From: Halorubrum aquaticum
GTDB lineage: Archaea; Halobacteriota; Halobacteria; Halobacteriales; Haloferacaceae
NCBI RefSeq assembly: GCF_900113615.1
Contig: NZ_FOPZ01000009.1
Coordinates: forward strand, 1 to 64,000
Direction: 5' to 3'
DNA: 64,000 bases
The notes beneath the pieces were generated by a model, which saw only the letters and a program-made list of their open reading frames with translations, was not told where the DNA came from and did not search any database. Made by a program: the position numbers and the translations under genes. Below, in pieces: positions 7,526 through 17,747 of the stretch (position 1 is the first letter of the stretch; the number at the start of each line of letters is the position of its first letter).

Positions 7526-8974
7526 ATGACCGACGACCCACTCCCGGGACTCTCCCGTTCGGACCCGCTCGCGGCCGTCTCCCCACTCGACGGGCGGTAC
7601 GCCGGCCGAACCGCGCCGCTCTCGCCGTACGCGAGCGAGGCGGCGCTCATGCGGGCGCGGACCCGCGTGGAGGTCGAGTACCTGATCGAACTGGCCGGGC
7701 TCGAGGCGACGCCGATCGCGCTCACCGAGGCGGAGACCGCGGCCCTGCGTGACCTCTACGGGACCTTCTCCGCGGAGGACGCCCGGCTGATCAAGGACCT
7801 GGAGGTCGAGGGCGCGGCGGGGTACGCCGCGACCAACCACGACGTGAAGGCCGTCGAGTACTTCCTGCGGGTGCGCCTCGAGGAACTGGACGAGGCCGGA
7901 ACGCTCGAGAACTCGGAGCGGCTGTTCCCGTGGATCCACTTCGGGCTCACGAGCGAGGACGTCAACAACCTCGCCCACCGGGTCCTGATCGGGCCGGCCG
8001 TGACGGAGGTGCTCGTGCCCGCGGTCCGCGAGGTGCGCGACGCGCTCGTCGAGTTGGCCCACGAGCACCGGGACACGCCGATGCTCGCGCGGACGCACGG
8101 CCAGCCGGCGACGCCGACGACCTTCGGCAAGGAGATGGCCGTGTACGCCGCGCGACTCGGTCGGACGCTCGGCCGCGTCGAGACCGCGGTCGACGACCTC
8201 TCGGGCAAGCTCGCTGGCGCGTCGGGAACCTACGCCGCCCACGTCGCCGCCTACCCGGACGTCGACTGGCGGGGCGTCTCCCGCTCCGTCGTCGGTGGCC
8301 TCGGGCTCGACCACACCCCGCTCGCGACGCAGGTGAACCCGTGTGACGACCTCGCCGCGCTCTTCGACGCGCTGCGCGGCGTGAACGACGTCCTCCTCGA
8401 TTTAGACCTCGACGCCTGGCTGTACGTCTCGGACCGCTACCTCGGGCAGCGCGCCGTGGAGGGCGAGACCGGCTCGTCGACGATGCCGCACAAGGTGAAC
8501 CCGATCGACTTCGAGAACGCCGAAGGCAACCTCTCGAAGGCGAACTCGGACCTGGTCTTCCTCGCCGACTACGTCACGACCTCGCGGCTCCAGCGCGACC
8601 TCTCCGACTCGACGGTGAAACGCAACGTGGGAGCCGCGTTCGCCCACTGTTTGATCGGCTACTCGAAGACGGCGGACGGGCTCTCGAAGGTGGTACCGAA
8701 CGAGGTCGTCATGCGCGAGGAGCTGGAGGCGACCCCCGAGGTCATCGGCGAGGCGGTCCAGACGATCCTCCGTCGCGAGGGCGACACCGACGCCTACGAG
8801 CGCGTCAAGGAGCTCACCCGCGGCTCGCGGGTCACCCTGGAGGACTTCCGGGCACTCTTCGACGACCTCGACGTCGACCCGTCCGTCCGCGAGGAGCTAC
8901 GGGAGCTGACCCCCGCGGGCTACACCGGGATCGCGGCCGAGCTCGCGGACGGGGTCGCCGACGGCGACGAGTAG
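7526..8974 (+). CDS. purB: Adenylosuccinate lyase
   Basis: This 482-residue member of the fumarase/aspartase superfamily cleaves SAICAR and adenylosuccinate in purine synthesis. The superfamily signature GSSTMPHKVNPIDFEN, with the flexible catalytic loop, is intact. ARTHGQPATPTTFGKE (catalytic His region), LTSEDVNN and DGRYAGRT (N-terminal substrate loop) are also present. The start at ATG 7526 gives MTDDPLPGLSRSD; longer open frame upstream is non-coding promoter sequence. It diverges from purNH, so two folate/purine genes share one control region. Confidence 0.97.
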   Translation: MTDDPLPGLSRSDPLAAVSPLDGRYAGRTAPLSPYASEAALMRARTRVEVEYLIELAGLEATPIALTEAETAALRDLYGTFSAEDARLIKDLEVEGAAGYAATNHDVKAVEYFLRVRLEELDEAGTLENSERLFPWIHFGLTSEDVNNLAHRVLIGPAVTEVLVPAVREVRDALVELAHEHRDTPMLARTHGQPATPTTFGKEMAVYAARLGRTLGRVETAVDDLSGKLAGASGTYAAHVAAYPDVDWRGVSRSVVGGLGLDHTPLATQVNPCDDLAALFDALRGVNDVLLDLDLDAWLYVSDRYLGQRAVEGETGSSTMPHKVNPIDFENAEGNLSKANSDLVFLADYVTTSRLQRDLSDSTVKRNVGAAFAHCLIGYSKTADGLSKVVPNEVVMREELEATPEVIGEAVQTILRREGDTDAYERVKELTRGSRVTLEDFRALFDDLDVDPSVREELRELTPAGYTGIAAELADGVADGDE

Positions 8975-8995
8975 GTCGACGGCGTTTCGCGAGCG

Positions 8996-9379
8996 TTACA
9001 CCTCGACGAACTCCACGAGTACCCCGCCGGTCGACCGGGGGTGGAGAAAGGCGACCGCGTGGCCCCACGCGCCGGGTCGAGGCTCCTCGTCGACGAGGTC
9101 GACGCCGCGGTCGCGGGCCCGGTCGAGCGCGGCGGGGAGGTCGTCGGTCGCGAGCGCGACGTGGTGGATCCCCGGTCCCTCGCGCTCGAGGTAGTCGCGG
9201 ATCGGGCCCTCTTCGGCCGGTTCCAGCAGTTCGAAGTAGCCGCCGTCGAGTTCGAGGAAGACGACGCGCATTCCCTCGAACGTCTCCTCGTGGGCGACCG
9301 GCGCGTCGAGGAGTCCCGAAAACGAGTCGGCGAGTCCGGCGGCGTCACGTGTGGCGACGCCGACGTGATCGAAGCGCAT
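8996..9379 (-). CDS. mce: Methylmalonyl-CoA epimerase
   Basis: A compact 127-residue vicinal-oxygen-chelate protein, the normal length for this family. It starts MRFDHVGVATRD (metal His in beta-1) and carries LELDGGYFELLEP (metal Glu), GIHHVALATDDL (metal His) and GVLVEFVEV (final Glu). It interconverts (R)- and (S)-methylmalonyl-CoA in propionyl-CoA assimilation. The mutase large subunit is encoded on the same strand about 1.5 kb upstream, which supports this specificity over other VOC enzymes. A formate/nitrite-type channel gene on the opposite strand separates the two. Confidence 0.93.
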   Translation of the reverse strand: MRFDHVGVATRDAAGLADSFSGLLDAPVAHEETFEGMRVVFLELDGGYFELLEPAEEGPIRDYLEREGPGIHHVALATDDLPAALDRARDRGVDLVDEEPRPGAWGHAVAFLHPRSTGGVLVEFVEV

Positions 9380-9515
9380 GGGAGGTGGATGGGGCGTCTC
9401 CGACTTATAATCGAGCGGCGCGGGTCGAATCGACCCGGAGCGGCAGAGGGCGCATCGGCACGGTCCGCCCCGAGGGAAAGGTTTGGGTGCCGCCGAGCGA
9501 AAGGTCCGACGAGCC

Positions 9516-10319
9516 GTGTCCGACCAGAGCCCCGACGCACAGACGGAGCAGAAGACCTCCCGGACCGTCCTCGATACGATCCTCGACGGCGCGCTCCACG
9601 AGATGAATCGGGAGCGGTCCGGGCTGCTGCTCTCGGGGCTGTCCGCGGGCCTCGACATCGGGTTCGGCCCCCTGATGATGGCCGTGGTGTTGACGCTCTC
9701 ACCCGCCGGGTTCGGCGACCTCACCACCGAGCTGCTGTTGGCGAGCGTCTACTCCATCGGGTTCATGTTCGTCATCTTGGGCCGGTCGGAGCTGTTCACC
9801 GAACACACCACGCTGGCGGTGATCCCCGTCCTCGACGGGCAGGCGTCCCTCCGTGACCTGGGTCGGCTCTGGGGGCTCGTGTACGTCGGGAACGTCGTCG
9901 GCGGACTCCTCTTCACTCTGCTCGTGATCCTGTTGATGCCGGAGCTCGGCGTCGTGACGCCCTCGGCGTTCGAGACGATCGCGTTGAAACTCGTCAGCCA
10001 CGACCTGCCGTGGCTGTTCGTCGGCGGCGTCTTCGCCGGGTGGCTGATGGGGCTTCTGGCGTGGCTGATCACTGCCGCACAGGAGACGACGAGTCGGCTG
10101 ATACTCGTGTTGATCGTCACCGGGACCATCGGTCTCCTCCACCTACCGCACTCGATCGCGGGCAACGTGGAGGTGTTGTTCGGGCTGTTCATGTCGCCCG
10201 CGATCACCGCGATCGACTACGTCGGATTCCTCGTTTTAGCGACGGTCGGAAACGCCTTCGGCGGCGCGGTGTTCGTCGCGCTGTTGAAGTACGGGCACGT
10301 CGTCCGCGGCGCGAGCTAA
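9516..10319 (+). CDS. Formate/nitrite transporter (FNT) family channel
   Basis: About 267 residues with six hydrophobic segments and FNT landmarks: SGLSAGLDIGFGPLM in the first helix, SIGFMFVILGRSELFTEHTT with the conserved FxxxGRxxLFT-type motif, and VYVGNVVGGLLF. FNT proteins are pentameric channels for small monovalent anions such as formate, nitrite or acetate, and the ion cannot be fixed from sequence. I place the start at GTG 9516 (VSDQSPDAQ); the alternative TTG at 9483 lies in what looks like the promoter. The gene stands alone between two minus-strand genes. Confidence 0.85.
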   Translation: MSDQSPDAQTEQKTSRTVLDTILDGALHEMNRERSGLLLSGLSAGLDIGFGPLMMAVVLTLSPAGFGDLTTELLLASVYSIGFMFVILGRSELFTEHTTLAVIPVLDGQASLRDLGRLWGLVYVGNVVGGLLFTLLVILLMPELGVVTPSAFETIALKLVSHDLPWLFVGGVFAGWLMGLLAWLITAAQETTSRLILVLIVTGTIGLLHLPHSIAGNVEVLFGLFMSPAITAIDYVGFLVLATVGNAFGGAVFVALLKYGHVVRGAS

Positions 10320-10346
10320 CGGGATCCGACCCGGCGCGGTCGCGGC

Positions 10347-10787
10347 TCAACAGTCGTACCACGGCTCGATCCCGTCCGCTCCGAGCGTGAGCCCGACGTC
10401 CTTCGGCTCGCACTCGAACTCGATCGGCAGGTCGGGGTCGTACCGCCACGCGCGAGAGACGCCGTCCGCGGTGAACGCGTGTATCCTCGCGGGGACCACG
10501 TCGATCCCCTCGTGTGACGCGATCCGTTCGGGTCCGAGCGCGAACACGCGGGAGAAGAGCGTCCGGCCGTCCTCGTCCGCCACGCGGACCGCTATCTCGG
10601 CCTCCCCGGCCGTGGCGTTCTCGACTATCACCTCGTTGGGTTCGTTGGCGTCGCCGGAGCCGCTTCCCGGGAACACGCCGGTACAGCCGGCGGTCGACGC
10701 GGACGCGACCGCCCCGACCGTCGCGAGGAACCGCCGTCGGGACGGTCGGGCGGCTGGGCCGAGGTTCAGCGTTCGATCGGAGGGCAT
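10347..10787 (-). CDS. Haloarchaeal Tat lipoprotein of unknown function
   Basis: The N-terminus carries a complete twin-arginine lipoprotein signal: SRRRFLATVGAV followed by a hydrophobic stretch and lipobox-like STAGC, giving a lipid-anchored protein on the outer face of the membrane. The mature part (about 105 residues) has a GSGSGDANEP spacer. It then reads as a small beta-rich domain (EVIVENATAGEAEIAVRVAD, RTLFSRVFALGPE) resembling a carboxypeptidase-regulatory or Ig-like fold. I chose ATG 10787 over a preceding GTG. No substrate or partner is evident. Confidence 0.8.
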   Translation of the reverse strand: MPSDRTLNLGPAARPSRRRFLATVGAVASASTAGCTGVFPGSGSGDANEPNEVIVENATAGEAEIAVRVADEDGRTLFSRVFALGPERIASHEGIDVVPARIHAFTADGVSRAWRYDPDLPIEFECEPKDVGLTLGADGIEPWYDC

Positions 10788-10860
10788 CACGATCCGGGTG
10801 AGCGGCCGGAGGAAAAACGCTACCGGCCCGTCGTCGAGGCGATCGACCGGACGTCGACGC

Positions 10861-12537
10861 TCACCGGTTCGGGCTGTACTCGCCGAACTCCTCGCGGAAC
10901 ACGTCGGAGACCTCCTGGACGGTCGCGTACGCCTTCACCGCGTCGACGATCGGGGGCATCACGTTCGCCTCGCCGCGAGCCGCCTCCCTGACGGCCGCGA
11001 GCGCGGATTCGACTGCCTCGTCGTCGCGGTTAGCCTTGACCTCCTCCAGGCGCGCCCGCTGTTCGGCCTCCTGTTCGGGGTCGACCTCCTCTATGTCCAT
11101 CTCGGGCTCCTCGTCCACCTGGAACTCGTTGACGCCGACGATCACGCGCTCGCCCGCCTCGATCTCCCGCTGGCGCTCGAAGGCGACGTCCTGGATCTGC
11201 CGTTGGACCCACTGGCTCTCGACCGCCTCGAGCGCGCCGCCGCGGCGGTCGATCTCCTCGATGATCTCGAACGCCTCCTCCTCGATCCCGTCGGTGAGGT
11301 TCTCGACGTAGTAGCTCCCGGCGAGCGGGTCGATCGTGTCTGCCGCGCCCGACTCGTGTGCGAGGATCTGCTGGGTCCGGAGGGCGGTCCGGACCGACTT
11401 CTCCGTGGGGAGCGCGAGCGCCTCGTCCTTCCCGTTCGTGTGGAGGCTCTGGGTACCGCCCAACACCGCCGCGAGCGCCTGATAGGCGACCCGAACGACG
11501 TTGTTCTCGATCTGCTGGGCGGTCAGCGTGGAGCCGCCCGTCTGGGTGTGGAACTTCAGCTGTTTGGATTTCGGGTCCGCCGCGTCGAACCGTTCGTCCA
11601 TGATCCGTGCCCACATCCGGCGGGCCGCGCGGAACTTCGCCGCCTCCTCGAAGACGTCGTTGTGGGCGTTGAAGAAGAAGGAGAGCTGCGGGGCGAACTC
11701 GTCGACGTCGAGGCCGGCGTCGAGGGCGGCCTCCACGTACTCGATCCCGTTCGCGAGCGTGAACGCCACCTCCTGGGCGGCCGTCGACCCCGCCTCACGG
11801 ATGTGGTACCCCGAGATGGAGATGGTGTTGAACCCCGGGACCTCCTCGGCACAGAACGCGAAGATGTCGGTGATGAGCCGCATGGACGGCTCCGGCGGGT
11901 AGATGTAGAGGTTCCGCGCGACGTACTCCTTCATGATGTCGTTCTGGATCGTTCCCCGGAGCTCCTCCCGCGGGACGCCCTGTTCATCACCCATCGCGAC
12001 GTACATCGCCAGCAACACGGCGGCCGGCGCGTTGATCGTCATCGACGTGGAGACCTCGTCGAGCGGGATCCCCGAAAAGACCGTCTCGAAGTCGTCGAGG
12101 GTGTCGATCGCGACTCCCGAGCGGCCGACCTCCCCTTCAGCCATCGCGGCGTCGGAGTCGTACCCCATCTGCGTCGGGAGGTCGAAGGCCATCGAGAGCC
12201 CCGAGGAGCCCTCGTCTATCAGGTAGCGGAACCGCTCGTTGGTCTCCGTCGCGGTCCCCATCCCGGCGTACTGGCGCATCGTCCAGAGCCGCCCGCGGTG
12301 CATCGTCGAGTAGACGCCGCGGGTGTACGGCTCCTCGCCGGGGAAGCCGGCGTCTTCCCGGTAATCGTGATCCGCGAGGTCCGCCGGGGTGTACAGCGGG
12401 TCGACCGTCTGTCCGCCGGTGTCGGTCGTGAACTCCTCCTCGCGCTCCCCGAACCGGTCGACGGTGTCGCCGTAGGTCCCCTCCTCCCAGGACTCCTTCG
12501 CCTCCCGGATCTCGGCCAGCTCCTCGGGGTCGTACAT
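10861..12537 (-). CDS. mcmA1: Methylmalonyl-CoA mutase, large (catalytic) subunit
   Basis: This 558-residue protein covers the TIM-barrel, substrate-binding half of the adenosylcobalamin enzyme. It shows [57 protein letters not shown] and [13 protein letters not shown], all family signatures. The C-terminal cobalamin-binding domain (DxHxxG) is absent, as in archaeal enzymes where it is a separate small subunit; that gene is not in the window. It converts (R)-methylmalonyl-CoA to succinyl-CoA. The epimerase gene lies nearby on the same strand. Confidence 0.96.
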   Translation of the reverse strand: MYDPEELAEIREAKESWEEGTYGDTVDRFGEREEEFTTDTGGQTVDPLYTPADLADHDYREDAGFPGEEPYTRGVYSTMHRGRLWTMRQYAGMGTATETNERFRYLIDEGSSGLSMAFDLPTQMGYDSDAAMAEGEVGRSGVAIDTLDDFETVFSGIPLDEVSTSMTINAPAAVLLAMYVAMGDEQGVPREELRGTIQNDIMKEYVARNLYIYPPEPSMRLITDIFAFCAEEVPGFNTISISGYHIREAGSTAAQEVAFTLANGIEYVEAALDAGLDVDEFAPQLSFFFNAHNDVFEEAAKFRAARRMWARIMDERFDAADPKSKQLKFHTQTGGSTLTAQQIENNVVRVAYQALAAVLGGTQSLHTNGKDEALALPTEKSVRTALRTQQILAHESGAADTIDPLAGSYYVENLTDGIEEEAFEIIEEIDRRGGALEAVESQWVQRQIQDVAFERQREIEAGERVIVGVNEFQVDEEPEMDIEEVDPEQEAEQRARLEEVKANRDDEAVESALAAVREAARGEANVMPPIVDAVKAYATVQEVSDVFREEFGEYSPNR

Positions 12538-12623
12538 TACCTACACGGTCGACCGACCGCGACTTAACGGTTGACCCGAGACCGCGAACGCGCCCGGAGT
12601 TCACGCGGCGAACGCGCTCGGCG

Positions 12624-13568
<945 letters not shown>

Positions 13569-13574
13569 CGTGGG

Positions 13575-16500
13575 TCAGGGGGCCGTGGCAGTGTATTCGG
13601 GTGCGGATATCGAGGTACTGCTTTCGTTTGTCTCATCGTCGGCTGTGCCGTCGGATCCGCTCCCGCTGTCGCTTCCCGACAGGACCGATTCGAGTTCGAC
13701 GGTCGCCGCGGCGCCGTCCTCGCCGATCACCTGCGACTCGGTGACGTTCACTCGCCCCGCACGCGGAGTCACGTCACTGCCTCCCGACGCCAGCCCTGTC
13801 GTGACCTCGTAGGGGCCAGTTGCCCGCACGCTCGTGTTCGTGTACCCCTCCTCGGGTCCGAACTCGTCGTAGCCGGTCGTTGAGTACGGAACCGTGAACT
13901 CGAAGTTTCCATCGTCGTCGGCCTCCGTGTACTGTTGGTACACGAACGTCTCGCCGGAGGGTTTTTGCATCTCGACGGCCGCACGAACCTCCGCGCCCGG
14001 CTCCGCACCGGATCCCTCAATAGTCGCACCAGGGACGCGCTCGAACGTCTTCACCCAGTCGTCCTGGAACGCGGCGAGCACAGACTCGCCGAGGATCTCC
14101 TCGAAATTCACGCCGAGTTGCTGGAGGACGCTCACTTGTTGTGCCGATGCCGACTGTCCTTGCGATTCTGTAGCGTGAACGAGCCGGTGATGTTCGAGGG
14201 CACCGACGCGCTCCGAGGGAAGCCCGCCGACCCCGCCGACCTGTGCGCTTCCGTCCTCCTCGACGTACTCGCGCGCCGCGGAGACGTTCTCGAACTGGCG
14301 GACCATCGACCGAGGGTCCTCCGGAAGCACCGCGAGTTCGACCTGCTCCCCGCTCGCCGTTCGCGCCGCCTGCGTGTCCCAGTCGACGACGACCGGTTCG
14401 GGTTCCACCGCGCTTCCGTAGTGTTCGTACAGCCGGATCATCTGGCTCTCGTGGTATCGCTGGGTGTTCACCTGCATCACCGTTCCGAACCCGCCCTGTT
14501 CGTTCTGCTGGTAGACGGGGCGGTTGAAGTCCTCCCGGGTCACGTTGCTCTCGTCGTAGAACGTGACCGGCGCGCCGAACTTGGAGTTCGGCGAGGCCAT
14601 CTGGCGGTCGACCATCACGTACCGGGTGTTCGCACCCTCCTCGCTCTGTCCAGCGAGCACGTCGTTCGCGGCGGCCTCGTCCGGTGCGAGTAGGTAGTTC
14701 GCGGCCGCGTCGGCGTTCTGCTGGAACGGGTTCGCGTTCGGGATCCGTTCCGCGCGGGTGGTGATCCAGTGGCCGTAGTCCCACCACGACTGGACGCCGT
14801 ACGCGCCCTCCGGGTAGTCGAAGTCGCCGTCGTCGGGGCGTTCGTACGTGCCGTAGTACTCCATCGGGTTGTCGGCGCCCTCGAGCTCGCCCGGATGGGG
14901 CGTCTCGTCGTTCATCCACTGGAGGCTCTCGTCCCACTCGACGACGTTGCCCGGCCCGGTCGAGTTGCCCGCGGTCCACACCGGCGTGGCGACCCCAACG
15001 AGCGGCACGAGGAGGACGGCGATCACCGCGGCCGCGGTCAGGACCTGCCACCCCTCGATCTCACGAAGGTTCTCGAGCGAGGAGAGGTCGATCGCATCGA
15101 ATGTGACTTGGAGGAAGTACGCCGCGCCGACCGCGACGATCACCGCGAGGTAGTAGTTGAACCGAGCCTGGGTGAACGCGGCGCTCCCGATGAATGCGGC
15201 CCACACGACGAAGTACAGCTCCTCCGCGTCGTACTCGACGAGGAACGTCGCGCCGACGAGGAACGCCGCGGCGATGACGAGCCCGACCACCTGCCAGCTC
15301 ACGCCGACGACGCTACCGATCGTGTCGTACAGCTGGGGCACCGCGTAGACGGAGCCTACGACCGCCAGCGCGGCCGGGATGTAGAGCGTGTGGTTCGGGT
15401 CGTCCGAGAGGTACAGCGGGCGCGCGACGACGTAGAGGACCGCCGCGAGCGCAAGGAAGAAGGCGAGCCCGTACTGCGAGAGGATGAAGTTCGCGAAGGT
15501 GGCGTCCTGGAGGGGTGGTGCGCCCTCGCCGATCGTCTGGAAGGTCGCTCGCGCGCTGAAGCCGATGAAGTTCAGGAGGTTACTCGAGAGCGTCGACCAT
15601 AGCGAGGGGATCGCGAGCCACAGGAAGCCGGCCGATGCGAGGATCAGCCCGCCGACCGCCGCCGGATACATCTCGCTTTCGAGTTCGCGTGACTCCCACT
15701 GGCGGGCGAGCCACGCGAGGAGGACGGCACCGACTGCGACGCCGAGCGGGAGGATGATCTGGAGGAGCGAGTAGTCCGTGACTGCGAACGAGAACGTGTC
15801 GAGAGGGATCAGCTGCATCAAGCCGGTGATGCCCATCGCGACCCCACCCGCGAAGGCAATCGGTTCGGGGGTCCGTCCGTGGTACACGTCACTCGTGATC
15901 TTGATCGCGAGGAAGACGCCCGTGAACCCGACCATCAGGATCCCCGGCTGCCACGTCCAGATGTAGAGACCGAGAGCGACGCCGGCGGCCGCGGCGTAGC
16001 CTGCCGGTCGCTTGAGCGCCTCCCAGTCGCGGTCGACGAGGAGCTCCCAGACCGGTTTCTCGCGTTCAGCGACCGCAAAGGCGACGAGAAACGCGAGGAC
16101 CGCAAACGACTGGAAGAGGACCTCGGCCGCGCTGTGATCAGGGAAGCCAACCAGACTGTAATTGAAGAACGTGCCCGGCAGCAGCGCGAGCACGCCGACG
16201 CCGGCGAGCGCGGCCGGACGCTCGACGAACCGGCGCGCAATAAAGAACGTGGGGGCCGCGGCGAGCGCCCCGGCGATCGGGGCCATCACGAGCATGACCT
16301 CCTCGGCGCCGCCCATGATCGGGCTGGCGATCCAGATGCTGACCGCCATGACGTGGTCCCATAGCGTGCCGAATTGGCCGGCCTGAGTGCCAAACGGGAA
16401 TCCGGTCCACGGGTCGAACGGGAGCGTGTTCGGCCAGTTCTCGAGGAGGTAGCTCGTCTCGCGGAGGTGGTACCACGGGTCGTTCCCGCGGAAGTACACC

Positions 16501-16649
16501 TCACCGTCGACAATGAAGTTTCCGTACGACCGGAGGCGGGTCCACAGCATGAAGACCAGTATCCCGAGGAGGGCCGGGACGTGGTACCACCGCTCGAGAA
16601 GATCGAGGGGGGCGTCGTCTTCCTTGGCGGAGTCGGTTCGCTGGCTCAT
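13575..16649 (-). CDS. aglB: Dolichyl-phosphooligosaccharide--protein glycosyltransferase AglB (STT3)
   Basis: The oligosaccharyltransferase of archaeal N-glycosylation moves a lipid-linked glycan onto Asn-X-Ser/Thr sites of S-layer and other surface proteins. The 1024-residue protein has an N-terminal half of about 13 membrane helices. FRGNDPWYHLRET in the first external loop bears the metal-binding Asp, and the hallmark SWWDYGHWI (WWDYG, about residues 620-624) opens the external domain. Several Ig-like stretches follow (VRAAVEMQKPSGETFVYQQY, then a Ser/Asp/Thr-rich end). Its size matches euryarchaeal AglB. It is followed directly by the DUF368 gene and diverges from an aglG-like gene. Confidence 0.97.
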   Translation of the reverse strand: MSQRTDSAKEDDAPLDLLERWYHVPALLGILVFMLWTRLRSYGNFIVDGEVYFRGNDPWYHLRETSYLLENWPNTLPFDPWTGFPFGTQAGQFGTLWDHVMAVSIWIASPIMGGAEEVMLVMAPIAGALAAAPTFFIARRFVERPAALAGVGVLALLPGTFFNYSLVGFPDHSAAEVLFQSFAVLAFLVAFAVAEREKPVWELLVDRDWEALKRPAGYAAAAGVALGLYIWTWQPGILMVGFTGVFLAIKITSDVYHGRTPEPIAFAGGVAMGITGLMQLIPLDTFSFAVTDYSLLQIILPLGVAVGAVLLAWLARQWESRELESEMYPAAVGGLILASAGFLWLAIPSLWSTLSSNLLNFIGFSARATFQTIGEGAPPLQDATFANFILSQYGLAFFLALAAVLYVVARPLYLSDDPNHTLYIPAALAVVGSVYAVPQLYDTIGSVVGVSWQVVGLVIAAAFLVGATFLVEYDAEELYFVVWAAFIGSAAFTQARFNYYLAVIVAVGAAYFLQVTFDAIDLSSLENLREIEGWQVLTAAAVIAVLLVPLVGVATPVWTAGNSTGPGNVVEWDESLQWMNDETPHPGELEGADNPMEYYGTYERPDDGDFDYPEGAYGVQSWWDYGHWITTRAERIPNANPFQQNADAAANYLLAPDEAAANDVLAGQSEEGANTRYVMVDRQMASPNSKFGAPVTFYDESNVTREDFNRPVYQQNEQGGFGTVMQVNTQRYHESQMIRLYEHYGSAVEPEPVVVDWDTQAARTASGEQVELAVLPEDPRSMVRQFENVSAAREYVEEDGSAQVGGVGGLPSERVGALEHHRLVHATESQGQSASAQQVSVLQQLGVNFEEILGESVLAAFQDDWVKTFERVPGATIEGSGAEPGAEVRAAVEMQKPSGETFVYQQYTEADDDGNFEFTVPYSTTGYDEFGPEEGYTNTSVRATGPYEVTTGLASGGSDVTPRAGRVNVTESQVIGEDGAAATVELESVLSGSDSGSGSDGTADDETNESSTSISAPEYTATAP

Positions 16650-16685
16650 TACACGATGACACTTCGAAAACGTCCATAAGCCTTG

Positions 16686-16692
16686 TTATATA
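16686..16692 (-). promoter_or_regulatory. TATA element of the aglB promoter
   Basis: TATATAA on the minus strand, 37 bases before the aglB start codon, in locally AT-rich DNA. The spacing predicts a transcript with a leader of about ten bases, as is common in haloarchaea. Confidence 0.6.
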
Positions 16693-16746
16693 CCGATCAC
16701 GACTCGGTCCGAACGCTTATTCGCGACGCGGAGAAACCGCCATCTG

Positions 16747-17691
16747 ATGAAGGTCTCCGTCGTCGTCTGTACGTATACGATGGACCGCTACGACGTGTTC
16801 ACGGAGGCCGTCGAGAGCGCGCTCTCCCAGACGTACGACCCGATCGAGGTGGTGTTGGTGATCGACGGGAACTCCGAGGTGTACGAGCGAGCAGTCGCAG
16901 ACTTCGGCGACTGCGAGAACGTCGTGATCCATGACAACGAGGAGAACCGCGGGATCTCCTACAGCCGGACGAAGGGTGCGAAGTTGGCCTCCGGGGAGAT
17001 CGTCGCGTTCATCGACGACGATGGGGTGGCTGAAGAGGACTGGATCGAGAAACACGTCGAGATGTATGAGGAGACGGATGCGGTCGCCGTCGCGGGATAC
17101 GTCGCACCTGACTGGCAGACGGATAAACCGGACTTCTTTCCCGACGAGTTCTACTGGCTCGTCGGCTGTACAGAACGAGGGTTCGCCGAAGACGGCGAGG
17201 AGGTGCGCAACGGCTACGGGTCGAACGTCTCGTACGAACGGAATGCGTTCCTCTCCGTCGGCGGCTACGACGTGAACACCGGAAGGAAAGGTGACCGTCA
17301 CATCCAAGCCCACGAGGCACCCGTCGGAATCCGCCTTCGCGAGAAGTACGGAAAGGGCGTCGTGTACGTCAACGACGCCGTCGTCCACCACAAACTGTTC
17401 GACTACAGGGGCGAGTTCCAGTGGCTGGTGTTTCGTTCCTTCTGGCAAGGGTTCTCGAAGCGCGTGATGGAGCTGTTGTATCCCGGCGCACAGGGCAATG
17501 AAAGCGCGTATCTTCGGGATCTTTTTTTCACGCATCTGTCGAGTCGAGCGAGGAAGACGGTGTTCGGGCCGTCGCTCTCGCAGGGGAAACGGATCGTAGC
17601 GATCCTGACGTTTACCGGTGCCGTGGGTCTCGGGTATCTCTACGGTCTCGTACGACGGGACGTGCTTCGCGAGGATGTCGACGAACCGTAG
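16747..17691 (+). CDS. aglG: GT2 glycosyltransferase, AglG-like (glucosyl-dolichyl-phosphate glucuronosyltransferase type)
   Basis: A GT-A fold transferase: VSVVVCTYTMDRYDVFTEAV, LSQTYDPIEVVLVIDGN, then GEIVAFIDDDGVAEEDWIEK with the metal-binding Asp-rich motif (about residues 93-97). VGGYDVNTGRKGDR follows. After about residue 270 there is one C-terminal hydrophobic segment (IVAILTFTGAVGLGYLYGL), placing it at the cytosolic membrane face. The N-terminus and length closely resemble Haloferax AglG, which adds the second sugar (glucuronic acid) to the dolichol-linked glycan. It diverges from aglB. The sugar donor is inferred from similarity. Confidence 0.85.
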   Translation: MKVSVVVCTYTMDRYDVFTEAVESALSQTYDPIEVVLVIDGNSEVYERAVADFGDCENVVIHDNEENRGISYSRTKGAKLASGEIVAFIDDDGVAEEDWIEKHVEMYEETDAVAVAGYVAPDWQTDKPDFFPDEFYWLVGCTERGFAEDGEEVRNGYGSNVSYERNAFLSVGGYDVNTGRKGDRHIQAHEAPVGIRLREKYGKGVVYVNDAVVHHKLFDYRGEFQWLVFRSFWQGFSKRVMELLYPGAQGNESAYLRDLFFTHLSSRARKTVFGPSLSQGKRIVAILTFTGAVGLGYLYGLVRRDVLREDVDEP

Positions 17692-17747
17692 GCCGTTCTT
17701 CGGGCTCATGATCGCATTTCACGGACGATCACGAGCGATCGAGAGCA

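Noticed and set aside
10387-12567. 726-codon open frame antisense to methylmalonyl-CoA mutase
   Set aside because: The minus-strand mutase has all family signatures; the antisense frame is low-complexity Arg/Leu/Asp without motifs.
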